From Spirochaetia bacterium (lineage in GTDB: Bacteria; Spirochaetota; Spirochaetia; Treponematales; Breznakiellaceae), in assembly GCA_025997655.1 (NCBI GenBank), contig BNUW01000111.1, positions 1 through 8,161 of the forward strand: 8,161 nucleotides of DNA, read 5' to 3'. The notes below the pieces were generated by a model that was not told the origin of the DNA, did no database searches, and worked only from the letters and a program-made list of their open reading frames with translations. Below are positions 1 through 6,672 of this stretch, in pieces (positions within the stretch are counted from its first letter, which is position 1; every line of letters starts with the position of its first letter). Both the position numbers and the translations under genes were made by a program.

Positions 1-802
1 GGCAGCAAACGTGCCGCCGGACCTTATCCTCACCACCGACGGCGGCAACTGGGCGCTGCTGCATCTCTACGAAGCGTTCAGGGATCAGCGCCCCCCGGCC
101 TTTGCCGCCGCCCTCACCGCCGCCCTCCCCTCCCAGTTTGCCGGCCTGCCCTGGCTCCCCATAAGCGACGGTTCTCTCTGGCAGAATATCCTCCTCTGCG
201 GTACCGGCCTTCCCTTCGCCGTTCTCCCCCAGCGGGGAACCGTTACCGCCACCGCCCTGGATTTGGCCTTTCAACTCTGCCGGGGGCCGGTGTATATCAC
301 CGGGATGGATCTTGAGCACCGGGATATCCGGACCCATGCCCGGCCCTACAGTTTTGAGCGGCTTTTTACGGAAGCGGTATCCCGGCTTAACCCGGCGTAC
401 TCCCAAACCTTTGTCCGCGCAGGCGGCGCAGGCACCGGAGGCAGCCTCGGCATCTACGCCCGGTGGTTTGCCCGCCGGATGGCAGCCTACCCGGACCGCC
501 TCTTTTCCCTGGGAAATAACAGCGATGTTTTTAAGGAGCGCAGTATTGGTGTTTTCAATCATGAAACTACACCGGTTAAAAAAAATCCGGAGGAAATAGC
601 AGAAACAGTACTGCTCAATAGCGAACAATCCACAGAAACACTATCGACAGCGCTGCTAAAGGCCCTGGAATCCGGTGAAACCCGGGAGGCCCTTCTTAGG
701 GAACTGGGCCCGCTGCTTTTTCCCGGTGATTCAGCGGCGCAGGTATCGCCGGAAGCTGTCCGTAAGGAAATAGGTATTGCCGCAGGAGGTTTTCATGGAT
801 AA
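1..802 (+). CDS. MAF/DUF115-family flagellin-modification protein, 5'-truncated by the window edge
   Basis: This is the C-terminal part of a motility-associated factor (MAF, DUF115) protein, a family linked to adding nonulosonic-acid-type sugars to flagellin in the cytoplasm. The frame is open back to base 2, so the GTG at 11 is unlikely to be the start and the N-terminal half lies upstream. The first visible residues (PPDLILTTDGG) align with the PDAVISIDCQ segment near residue 278 of the next gene, and YITGMDLEHRDIRTHARPY aligns with its LYGADFSYPAGVTYARGSY segment. The two are therefore paralogues, and roughly 270 residues of this one are missing from view. After the core, the last ~90 residues are helical and charged, with no catalytic motif that I recognise. 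The stop (800-802) overlaps the start of the next gene, which implies co-transcription and coupled translation. The family call is good; the substrate and sugar are not shown by the sequence. Confidence 0.75.
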   Translation, partial: AANVPPDLILTTDGGNWALLHLYEAFRDQRPPAFAAALTAALPSQFAGLPWLPISDGSLWQNILLCGTGLPFAVLPQRGTVTATALDLAFQLCRGPVYITGMDLEHRDIRTHARPYSFERLFTEAVSRLNPAYSQTFVRAGGAGTGGSLGIYARWFARRMAAYPDRLFSLGNNSDVFKERSIGVFNHETTPVKKNPEEIAETVLLNSEQSTETLSTALLKALESGETREALLRELGPLLFPGDSAAQVSPEAVRKEIGIAAGGFHG

Positions 803-2579
803 GGGTTTTTTCTTTGAGCGCAATCTCTTAGCCCTCTCACGGTTTGATCCATCCCTTTGTTCCCGGCTCTCAGGAGCGGAAACGACACGGGGCAGGTATA
901 AATTTATTGAATCCCGTTCCGGTGAATTGATTCCCGCCTTAGTGGATTCATCCGGCGCCGCCCACCCATTACACTCCCTGGTGGACCCCCGGAGGGAAGG
1001 CACGCGCCTGGTTTCCACCCTGGGCAGCGATGGAACCGATCCCGGCTTTCTTATCATCTTCGGTCTGGGAGGAGGTTTCCATGTGGAAGCCGCCCTTGAA
1101 CGGCCCGGGACCGAATGGGTGACGGTGATTGATTTTGACATCCACGGCGCAGCAGAATTACTAAGCTCCCGTGAATATATCGGCATCTTTAACGATCCCC
1201 GGTTCCGCCTCCTCTTAGACCCCTCGCCTCCCGCCCTGGAAAAGCACCTTCTGGACCGGTACAAGCCGGGTATCTGCGGCGGCATTGCCTTACTGCCCCT
1301 GCGTACCAGAACCGATATAGGGCGCCAATTGTTCACCGAGGCCACAAGGGTAATCAAGTCCGCCATAGATACGGTGTCCGCAGATTATTCGGTCCAGGCC
1401 TATTTTGGGAAACGTTGGTTTTCCAATATCATCCGCAACCTGCCGCAGGCGGAACAGAGCCTGCCTGCCCTCCCCCCGATCCGCAGCGCCGCCATCTGTG
1501 CCGCCGGTCCCAGCCTGGATTTCCAGATACCGTTGCTGTGCGAAACGCGTAAAAAGAAAGAGCGCCCCTTCATCATTGCTGCGGACACTGCTCTGCCAAG
1601 CCTGTTAAGCGCCGGACTGGAACCGGACGCGGTGATCTCTATTGATTGCCAGCATATCAGCTACTATCACTTCATGGCGGGGCTCCCGGAGCGCACCATG
1701 CTCTTCCTGGACCTGGCAAGCCCGCCCCTGGTGGCTTCCCGTTCCGCCCGGCCCTATTTCTTCTCCGGGGGCCATCCCCTAACCCGTTACCTCTCCCGGC
1801 ACTGGCGGCCCATTCCCGAACTGGATACCTCCGGGGCAAACGTCGGTTATGCCGCGCTTTCCCTTGCAGAATACCTGGGCGCACGGAACATTGAATTATA
1901 CGGCGCCGATTTTTCGTATCCCGCAGGGGTCACCTATGCCAGGGGAAGCTATATCCGCGGACTCTTTGAAAACCGTCAGAACCGCTGCGCTTCCCTGGAA
2001 ACCCTTCATTCGGCATTTCTCTATCGGACCCCCCTTTCCAAACAAAAATCAGAACAGGATTACTGGTATTACGAAACGAAAGCCCTGGCTATGTACCGCA
2101 GGCGGCTTGAAGATAAGGTCCGCAGTATTACTGCGGGCGCTACTGCGCAGGTTTCCGCCATTCCCGGCATGGGCGCGCCGATAAACCTTGAAGCTGCGTC
2201 CAGGGAGGACGGTGGGCCGGAAACAAAGGCGGCGCCCAATTCCTGGGTAACGCCATTTCCCGTCTCAATTCGGAGGGAAACCCCGGCAGGCTCCGGCGGA
2301 GTGTACCGGCTTTTTGCATCCGGCAAAGCAAGTATGACCGCCCGAGAATTTCTCCGCCAATACCGGAACAACATAGAATCCCTGCCGGTTTTAGCCGGGC
2401 CGGTGCAGCCCTATCTCACCGCCCTTTCCCGTGAAGAAAACACTATTTTTACAACCCTGCTCCCCTCCATGGCGGCAATAAAACACCGGCTTCCGGATTC
2501 AGATATTCCCGGCGTAGTTCAGGCCGTGCGGGAATACAGTATTAAGGAACTGGACAAAGTTTTGAAGGGTATGAGATAA
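795..2579 (+). CDS. MAF/DUF115-family motility-associated (flagellin glycosylation) protein
   Basis: A complete 594-residue protein. The ATG at 795 is chosen because a perfect AGGAGGT (784-790) lies 4 nt before it; the upstream in-frame TTG at 777 has no such site. Residues ~85-125 form a glycine-rich, Rossmann-like stretch (IIFGLGGGFHVEAA followed by VTVIDFD), as in the N-terminal region of MAF proteins. The DUF115 core spans ~230-390 and contains ICAAGPSLD (234-242), IIAADTALPSLL (260-271) and PDAVISIDC (277-285), which is the sialyltransferase-like nucleotide-sugar fold of this family. Residues ~391-594 are a helical C-terminal region. There is no signal peptide or membrane segment, so it should be cytosolic. 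MAF proteins are implicated in glycosylating flagellin before export, and the tandem paralogue just upstream suggests the two modify the same or related flagellins. A hairpin 29 nt after the stop probably ends the transcript. The donor sugar is not determinable from sequence. Confidence 0.85.
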   Translation: MDKGFFFERNLLALSRFDPSLCSRLSGAETTRGRYKFIESRSGELIPALVDSSGAAHPLHSLVDPRREGTRLVSTLGSDGTDPGFLIIFGLGGGFHVEAALERPGTEWVTVIDFDIHGAAELLSSREYIGIFNDPRFRLLLDPSPPALEKHLLDRYKPGICGGIALLPLRTRTDIGRQLFTEATRVIKSAIDTVSADYSVQAYFGKRWFSNIIRNLPQAEQSLPALPPIRSAAICAAGPSLDFQIPLLCETRKKKERPFIIAADTALPSLLSAGLEPDAVISIDCQHISYYHFMAGLPERTMLFLDLASPPLVASRSARPYFFSGGHPLTRYLSRHWRPIPELDTSGANVGYAALSLAEYLGARNIELYGADFSYPAGVTYARGSYIRGLFENRQNRCASLETLHSAFLYRTPLSKQKSEQDYWYYETKALAMYRRRLEDKVRSITAGATAQVSAIPGMGAPINLEAASREDGGPETKAAPNSWVTPFPVSIRRETPAGSGGVYRLFASGKASMTAREFLRQYRNNIESLPVLAGPVQPYLTALSREENTIFTTLLPSMAAIKHRLPDSDIPGVVQAVREYSIKELDKVLKGMR

Positions 2580-2607
2580 GGACACCAAGGAAACATTACA
2601 GCCCCTA

Positions 2608-2630
2608 AAAATGGTGTCGGTCACCATTTT
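2608..2630 (+). terminator. Hairpin with A/T flanks after the MAF gene, probable (bidirectional) terminator
   Basis: A perfect 9-bp inverted repeat, AAAATGGTG (2608-2616) and CACCATTTT (2622-2630), encloses a 5-nt loop TCGGT. The 3' arm ends in four T and the 5' arm starts with A, so the structure can work in both directions. It lies 29 nt after the MAF stop. The GC core is short, so strength is uncertain. A dispersed palindromic repeat is the alternative reading. Confidence 0.45.
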
Positions 2631-2661
2631 AACAAAACGATTATTCATAGCTATATCCTCT

Positions 2662-2682
2662 AAAAAAAGTGCACCAAGCGCA
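2662..2682 (-). terminator. Probable intrinsic terminator of the hypothetical gene pair
   Basis: Read on the - strand, TGCGC (2682-2678), loop TTG and GTGCA (2674-2670) form a 5-bp stem with one G-U pair. One C follows, then a run of seven T (2668-2662). The stem is short but the T tract is strong. It begins about 18 nt after the TAA at 2702-2700, the stop reached if the frame slip in the upstream gene is corrected, and so fits that stop better than the TAG at 2773-2771. Confidence 0.45.
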
Positions 2683-2699
2683 TTTACCGTAGTATAATT

Positions 2700-2808
2700 T
2701 TAATCCGTATAGGTAATTACGGTAGATTCAGAGAAGGCATATTTGCCAATTTTTGTTTTGCGTGAAAGTTCTACTGAGGTAAGCTGACGCCAGACAATGC
2801 CCTTTTTT
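2700..2808 (-). other. Displaced, coding-like 3' end of the ~190-residue hypothetical gene (-1 frame)
   Basis: From the A6 run (T6 on the + strand at 2803-2808) the -1 frame reads KKGIVWRQLTSVELSRK, continues through KIGKYAFSESTVITYTD and ends at TAA (2702-2700). This is about 35 residues of ordinary-looking protein, 25 more than the visible frame gives after the same point. If the run had seven A instead of six, the upstream frame would read straight into it and give a 212-residue product. Possible causes are a real one-base deletion, a sequencing error, or slippage on the A run. No good independent start exists in this frame, so it is unlikely to be a separate gene. Confidence 0.45.
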
Positions 2809-3337
2809 GTTTCTCTATATAGCAACTCGCGGCGGTTTTCATGTTTGCCATACGCTGCTGGATTACGGACTTTTCCTTCATGTTGATACCGGGGGCTCGG
2901 AGGGAGTTACTAAGCCGGGTGCGGTGAGCATCGCAAGCCTGGTGAAAAATGTCCCTGGGGCAGCCCTGAATACGGTTTTTGGTCGTGGCATAGGTGGCTT
3001 CGGCGGCCTGATAGAGGGTTTTAACGACTACGATTTTGAGTGAGCGGAGGGCATCTTCAAAGCTCCGGATGGCCTGGGTAAGGCTACTGAAGGTGATAGT
3101 GTCAGCGGTATCACAATAATGAAGTTCCTGCTCTAAAAAAGTTTCTTCGGCAAGTATTAAAAGCTCGCAATCTGCCGTTGTTTGAGCTTCCTGAAAACAA
3201 GACATGACTGAGGAAATGCCGCTTGCGTAAGAAAGTCTTCCCTGATGTTCATTGCCATCAGTATCAAGCCCTTTGCGGCCCAGATCAATGTTGTAAACGC
3301 TGTCGTATATCTCATTTAGTAAGCCAGTCTTCCCCAA
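2771..3337 (-). CDS. Hypothetical helical protein, TTG start, overlaps upstream gene; 3' end probably frame-slipped
   Basis: I do not recognise a named family. The visible frame gives 188 residues with no signal peptide or membrane segment. It is mostly helical and charged. The most conserved-looking stretch is near the C-terminus (CDAHRTRLSNSLRAPGINMK, then EKSVIQQRMANMK). The start at TTG 3337 is supported by GGAGG six nt upstream, lying inside the end of the preceding gene. The two genes overlap by 26 nt, suggesting translational coupling. The ATG that overlaps the upstream TGA (3315-3313) is in another frame that soon stops. The tail after the A6 run (RALSGVSLPQ) looks less natural than the -1 frame across the same bases, so the true protein may be about 212 residues and end at 2700. 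The pair's role cannot be inferred. Confidence 0.6.
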   Translation of the reverse strand: MGKTGLLNEIYDSVYNIDLGRKGLDTDGNEHQGRLSYASGISSVMSCFQEAQTTADCELLILAEETFLEQELHYCDTADTITFSSLTQAIRSFEDALRSLKIVVVKTLYQAAEATYATTKNRIQGCPRDIFHQACDAHRTRLSNSLRAPGINMKEKSVIQQRMANMKTAASCYIEKQKRALSGVSLPQ

Positions 3338-3551
3338 ATTCGGCCTCCGCTTCTGATAGGTTATAGCCGTTCTTTATCAGGAAGTCTGCTCCATGGTGGC
3401 TTTTGGCAAATTTGGCCAGATAGGGAGGCATGGGATAGTGTTGAATCATGTACATAACGCCTTCGGTTTTTTTACCGGCATCTTTCATCGCCTGGGACTT
3501 TTCGGCTATGGCAAACCGCTCTTCTAAGGTCATGGGTTGGAATTGGGGCAT
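3312..3551 (-). CDS. Small conserved-looking hypothetical protein (79 aa)
   Basis: A 79-residue soluble protein of unrecognised family. The ATG at 3551 is chosen because AAGGAG sits six nt before it; the open frame further upstream (to 3635) runs through the promoter and lacks a Shine-Dalgarno site. The N-terminal half (LEERFAIAEKSQAMKDAGKK) is a charged helix. The middle carries MIQHYPMPPYLAKFAK, a short proline-containing turn, and the end (NGYNLSEAEAEFGEDWL) is acidic. There is no signal peptide or membrane segment. It is the first gene of a two-gene unit whose second start lies inside its own last codons, so the two proteins are probably made together. The organisation of a small first protein overlapping a larger second one resembles toxin-antitoxin or chaperone-partner pairs, but nothing in either sequence supports that function directly. 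Confidence 0.65.
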   Translation of the reverse strand: MPQFQPMTLEERFAIAEKSQAMKDAGKKTEGVMYMIQHYPMPPYLAKFAKSHHGADFLIKNGYNLSEAEAEFGEDWLTK

Positions 3552-3569
3552 GAAATTCTCCTTATGTTG

Positions 3570-3598
3570 AGTATACCGTACATTGAGATCTACTACAA
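3570..3598 (-). promoter_or_regulatory. Candidate sigma-70-type promoter for the hypothetical pair
   Basis: On the - strand, TTGTAG (3598-3593) and TATACT (3575-3570) are separated by exactly 17 nt. The -10 box matches consensus at 5 of 6 positions and the -35 box at 3 of 6. Transcription would begin near 3563, giving a very short leader with the AAGGAG (3563-3558) almost at the 5' end of the mRNA. This would let the pair be expressed separately from the xylose operon. Confidence 0.4.
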
Positions 3599-3632
3599 TC
3601 GGAAACGGCTGCATTCCGGCTGAGGACAATTC

Positions 3633-3679
3633 CAACCACGAAGGTCTTTATGATCTTCCCTTTGTGTCCTTCGTGGTTG
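3633..3679. repeat. Perfect 12-bp inverted repeat between xylA and the hypothetical pair
   Basis: CAACCACGAAGG (3633-3644) and CCTTCGTGGTTG (3668-3679) are exact reverse complements separated by 23 nt. The spacer includes CTTTGTGT, so the block looks like the ACCACGAAGG-ACACAAAGG type of element that I recall as widespread in unrelated bacterial genomes. That resemblance is from memory. It lies 17 nt after the xylA stop and could fold in the operon's 3' mRNA, but no T tract follows on the - strand, so it is not a classical intrinsic terminator. Confidence 0.6.
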
Positions 3680-3695
3680 CTTTTCTTATCAAAGG

Positions 3696-5036
3696 CTATT
3701 TTGAAAGCACTATATCGTTAAGCACATTTTCGATATATTCTTGCTTCCCGCTTGTCCAACCGGCTTTGCCGTAATCCTTGGCAAGAGACGCAAGAGCATC
3801 CAATGTAAACCCGCCCTTTTCAAACTTCGCGCCGTCTCCGGAATCAAAGGAGGCGTAGCGTTTTTTAAGCAGGTCCGGGATACGGCCATCGTCCAGGATC
3901 GCCACGGCCTTTTCGAAGCCGTAGGCAAAGGTGTCCATGCCGCCGATGTGGGCGATAAACAAATCTTCCGGATCAATGGAATTGCGGCGGATCTTCGCGT
4001 CAAAATTCAGGCCGCCGGTTTTGAAGCCCCCCATGCGGAGAACCGCGAGCATGGCCAGGGTGGTTTCGTAGACGCTGTTGGGGAACTGATCCGTATCCCA
4101 GCCGTTGCGGGGTTCGCCCCGGTTTGCGTCCACCGAACCGAGCATATCGTTATCAACACACACAGAAAGTTCATGGTAGAAATCATGGCCCGCCAATTCC
4201 GCGTGGTTCGCCTCGATGTTCAGTTTAAAGTCCTTGTCCAGGCCGTGGGCTTTGAGGAACCCGATAACCGTTTCCGAATCATAATCGTATTGGTGTTTGG
4301 TGGGCTCCATGGGTTTCGGCTCAATATAGAAACAGCCCTTAAATCCCTGTTTGCGGGCGTAGTCCCGGGAAATAGTAAGGAGCGTAGCCAGGTGTTCCTT
4401 TTCCCGCTTCATATCCGTGTTTAAGAGGGACATGTAACCTTCCCGGCCGCCCCAGAAGGTATAGCCTTCGCCGCCGAGTTTTATGGTTGCGTCAATGGCG
4501 TTTTTCACCTGGTTGGCCGCCTGAACGAGTACGCCGAATTCGGGATTGGTGGCGGCGCCGTTCATAAAGCGGGGATTGGTAAACACATTGGCGGTTCCCC
4601 AAAGAAGTTTTACCCCCGTGGCGTCCTGCCGCTTTTTCAGCTCCTCCACAATGATGCTAAGGTTTTTTGCCGATTCGTCGGGGCTCTTTCCCTCGGGGGC
4701 AACATCCCGGTCATGAAAGCAGTAATAGGGCGCGCCTACCTTGGTAACAAATTCGAAGGTGGCGTCAACCTTGTTTTTCGCGTTTTCCAGCGGGTCGGCG
4801 GAACTGTTCCAGGGGAAAATATGGGTTCCCGCGCCAAAGGGGTCCGCGCCGTCGGCACAAAAACTGTGCCAGTAGGCAATGGCGAAACGCAGCCAGTCCC
4901 GCAGCTTTTTGCCGCGGATTGTTTTCTCCGCATCATAATATTTAAATGCAAGGGGATTTTTTGATCCGCTTCCTTCAAAGGGAATTTTCCCGACACCCGG
5001 GAAATATTCTTTACCGCCGGTAAAATAATTTGCCAT
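3696..5036 (-). CDS. xylA: Xylose isomerase
   Basis: D-xylose isomerase (446 residues; the E. coli enzyme is about 440) interconverts D-xylose and D-xylulose in the cytoplasm using two divalent metal ions. All expected active-site motifs are present: the catalytic His108 and Asp111 in [15 protein letters not shown] (144-152); WGGREGY (195-201); Glu239 and Lys241 in IEPKP; Glu275 and His278 in IEANHAE; Asp303 in SVDANRGE; Asp314 and Asp316 in GWDTDQFP; and Asp346 in NFDAK. The long N-terminal region ([16 protein letters not shown] and onward) marks the class II, longer type of the enzyme. The start at 5036 is set by GGAGT with seven nt of spacing; the in-frame ATG at 5051 would include the Shine-Dalgarno site itself. 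It is the last gene of the operon, 43 nt after xylB. The enzyme looks intact. Confidence 0.97.
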   Translation of the reverse strand: MANYFTGGKEYFPGVGKIPFEGSGSKNPLAFKYYDAEKTIRGKKLRDWLRFAIAYWHSFCADGADPFGAGTHIFPWNSSADPLENAKNKVDATFEFVTKVGAPYYCFHDRDVAPEGKSPDESAKNLSIIVEELKKRQDATGVKLLWGTANVFTNPRFMNGAATNPEFGVLVQAANQVKNAIDATIKLGGEGYTFWGGREGYMSLLNTDMKREKEHLATLLTISRDYARKQGFKGCFYIEPKPMEPTKHQYDYDSETVIGFLKAHGLDKDFKLNIEANHAELAGHDFYHELSVCVDNDMLGSVDANRGEPRNGWDTDQFPNSVYETTLAMLAVLRMGGFKTGGLNFDAKIRRNSIDPEDLFIAHIGGMDTFAYGFEKAVAILDDGRIPDLLKKRYASFDSGDGAKFEKGGFTLDALASLAKDYGKAGWTSGKQEYIENVLNDIVLSK

Positions 5037-5054
5037 TTCTTTACTCCTCATTAG

Positions 5055-5070
5055 TGCGGCGTCTGCCGCA
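5055..5070 (-). promoter_or_regulatory. GC-rich intercistronic hairpin between xylB and xylA
   Basis: TGCGGC and GCCGCA are perfect 6-bp arms around a 4-nt loop. In the mRNA the stem ends a few bases before the GAGGAGT ribosome site of xylA. No T run follows, so it is not a terminator. Such stems can shield a downstream message or tune translation, which here would let xylA be expressed differently from xylB. The role is inferred. Confidence 0.4.
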
Positions 5071-5079
5071 TTACTCCTG

Positions 5080-6570
5080 TTATATATAAAGCGGGGTTAA
5101 CGCTTTAAGATACCTGTTGTATTCCGCATAGGCCTTATTGTATAAGGCCACCGCGATACTGTCCGGTTTAATGCTCTCAGTATCACTGATATCAACATGC
5201 TCATCGGTCAGGGCCGCTATTGGTACTGCGTTTCCCCCATGTTTTAACAGGCACCAGAGCGCCTGGATTGCCCCGCCCATTGCGGCGGATTCGGCGTTCA
5301 CCGGCCGCTTGACGGGGATGTCGAGGATGTCCGCCGCCATCTGCCGCCAAATAGCGCTTTTACTGCCCCCGCCGGTTATCCGTATTTCCCGCGCCTTGAA
5401 GCCAAGCCCCTGGAATGCCTCCAGGCCGCAGCGCATACCGAAAATAGCGGCCTCCAATGCGGCCCGGGCAACATTTTCCCGGCTGAAGTTTGCGGCGGTG
5501 ATGCCGATTATGCTCGCCCGGCCGTTGGGGAGATTCGGGGTACGTTCGCCGTTAAAAAAGGGCAGAAAAACTATGCCGTCCGCGCCGGGCTTTGCCTTTG
5601 CCGCGAGGTCGTCCAGTTCCTTCACCCCTAGGTTAAAGATACGCCGGGTCTCTTCGGTAGCAACGGTGCAGTTCATCGTACAAAGGAGGGGAAGGTATCC
5701 CCCGGTGGAGGAATTAAACCCGGAAAGCCCGTTCTTAGGATCCGCTAAGGGCGTGTCCGAATAGCCGTAGAGGGTGCCCGAGGTGCCGAGGCTCATGGAG
5801 AGGACCCCGTCCCGAACCGTGCCGGTACCGATGGCGCTCATCATGTTATCCCCGCCCCCTGAGGAAACGGGGATGCCCGCCGGAATTCCGTAACGGCTTG
5901 CCGCAGCATCGGTAACAAAGCCATTGGGATCATCCGAATTGATAAGCGGAGGCAGTAAGCCGATAAGTTTTTCGTCAATAATGGCGCAAACTTTCTTTGA
6001 CCAGGACCGGGTCTTGCCGTTAAAAATGGCCATCCCCGATGCGTCACCGCACTCGGCCTTGTATTCACCTGAGAAGCGGTAGTTAAGGTAATCGTGGGGA
6101 AGCATGATGCAGCGCAGTTTGGCAAAGGCTTCCGGTTTGTGCCGCTTAAGCCAGAGTATTTTAGGGGCGGTAAAACCGGGCAGCATGAGGTTGCAGACCT
6201 CCGCAATTACCGCGTCATCCCCGCCGGCCGCTTCGGTAATGATACGGCACTCTTCGGCGGTGGAGGTATCGTTCCATAGTTTTACGTTGTAGAGGGCTTT
6301 GCCCGCCGCATCCAGGGGCACAAAGCCGTGCTGATGTCCGGAAATTCCGATGGCAGCGATACTGTTTTTTTCTTCCGGGGAAAATGCCGCAAAGCATTTT
6401 TCAAGGGCCGCATCGTACCATTCCGTTTTCTGCTCCCTGGTCCCGTCGTTTTCCGCAATAAGCTCCACCGGCTCCTGGGCCTGTGCAATGATACGGCGGG
6501 CCTTCCAGTCGTACAGAACCACCTTGATACTTTGGGTACCCATGTCGATACCGGCTACTGTTTTTTCCAT
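5080..6570 (-). CDS. xylB: Xylulokinase
   Basis: Xylulokinase (496 residues; E. coli XylB is 484) phosphorylates D-xylulose with ATP to give D-xylulose-5-phosphate, which enters the pentose phosphate pathway. It is a FGGY-family kinase with the two-domain actin-like fold. Visible motifs are the N-terminal phosphate loop GIDMGTQS with Asp9 (7-14), the substrate-side GISGHQHG (75-82), DYLNYRFSG (160-168), the catalytic-base region SGGGDN with Asp241, [11 protein letters not shown] (259-269), [11 protein letters not shown] (336-346) and the C-terminal ATP-binding [14 protein letters not shown] (398-411). The start is ATG 6570, six nt after GGAGG; the longer frame to 6621 has a non-native leader and no site. 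It sits between the permease and xylA in one transcriptional direction. No defect is visible. Close relatives in the FGGY family act on other sugars, but the adjacent xylA makes xylulose the clear substrate. Confidence 0.95.
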   Translation of the reverse strand: MEKTVAGIDMGTQSIKVVLYDWKARRIIAQAQEPVELIAENDGTREQKTEWYDAALEKCFAAFSPEEKNSIAAIGISGHQHGFVPLDAAGKALYNVKLWNDTSTAEECRIITEAAGGDDAVIAEVCNLMLPGFTAPKILWLKRHKPEAFAKLRCIMLPHDYLNYRFSGEYKAECGDASGMAIFNGKTRSWSKKVCAIIDEKLIGLLPPLINSDDPNGFVTDAAASRYGIPAGIPVSSGGGDNMMSAIGTGTVRDGVLSMSLGTSGTLYGYSDTPLADPKNGLSGFNSSTGGYLPLLCTMNCTVATEETRRIFNLGVKELDDLAAKAKPGADGIVFLPFFNGERTPNLPNGRASIIGITAANFSRENVARAALEAAIFGMRCGLEAFQGLGFKAREIRITGGGSKSAIWRQMAADILDIPVKRPVNAESAAMGGAIQALWCLLKHGGNAVPIAALTDEHVDISDTESIKPDSIAVALYNKAYAEYNRYLKALTPLYI

Positions 6571-6592
6571 CCCATTCCTCCCTATTATGGTA

Positions 6593-6615
6593 AGCGTATT
6601 CGGGGAAATAACGCT
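6593..6615 (-). promoter_or_regulatory. Hairpin in the 102-nt gap between the permease gene and xylB
   Basis: AGCGTATT (6593-6600) and AATAACGCT (6607-6615) pair over 8 bp with one bulged base around loop CGGGGA. In the mRNA it lies about 15 nt before the xylB Shine-Dalgarno site. GTATTC and GAATAC in the same gap offer a competing pairing. There is no T tract and no convincing -35/-10 pair, so this looks more like a processing or leader structure than a terminator or promoter. The rest of the gap (6571-6672) shows nothing else I can name. Confidence 0.3.
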
Positions 6616-6672
6616 CGCCAATTATTGTGGAATACCCCTCAAAAATTGCGGTTTTTCATTGGACAAGGGGTC

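Larger units (their letters stand above)
2580..2699. other. Convergent intergenic junction between the MAF gene and the hypothetical gene pair
   Basis: No gene is supported here. The stretch is AT-rich compared with the MAF genes. It contains two hairpins facing opposite ways (2608-2630 and 2662-2682). GACACC at 2581-2586 can also pair with GGTGTC at 2614-2619, giving an alternative fold to the first hairpin. On the - strand an ATG at 2648 follows an AGAGG motif and opens a short frame running antisense into the MAF gene; it is more likely chance than a gene. Confidence 0.5.

Noticed and set aside
777..794. TTG at 777 as the start of the second MAF gene
   Set aside because: The ATG at 795 has a perfect AGGAGGT four nt upstream; the TTG start would place that ribosome site inside the coding sequence.
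731..1366. A 211-codon - strand open frame across the MAF junction
   Set aside because: It is antisense to two MAF genes and very rich in Arg and Ser, as expected of a shadow frame in GC-rich DNA.
2807..3043. A + strand open frame of 78 codons
   Set aside because: It overlaps the better-supported - strand hypothetical gene, has no Shine-Dalgarno site, and is Gly-rich shadow sequence.
3741..4424. A 227-codon + strand open frame inside xylA
   Set aside because: It is a shadow of xylA, whose catalytic residues are all intact on the other strand.
5034..5051. ATG at 5051 as the xylA start
   Set aside because: The Shine-Dalgarno sequence GAGGAGT would lie within the first codons, and the protein starting MANYF at 5036 matches the family's usual N-terminus and length.
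6571..6672. An internal promoter for xylBA in the permease-xylB gap
   Set aside because: CATAAT next to the ribosome site and TTGTCC further up do not pair with a partner box at acceptable spacing.
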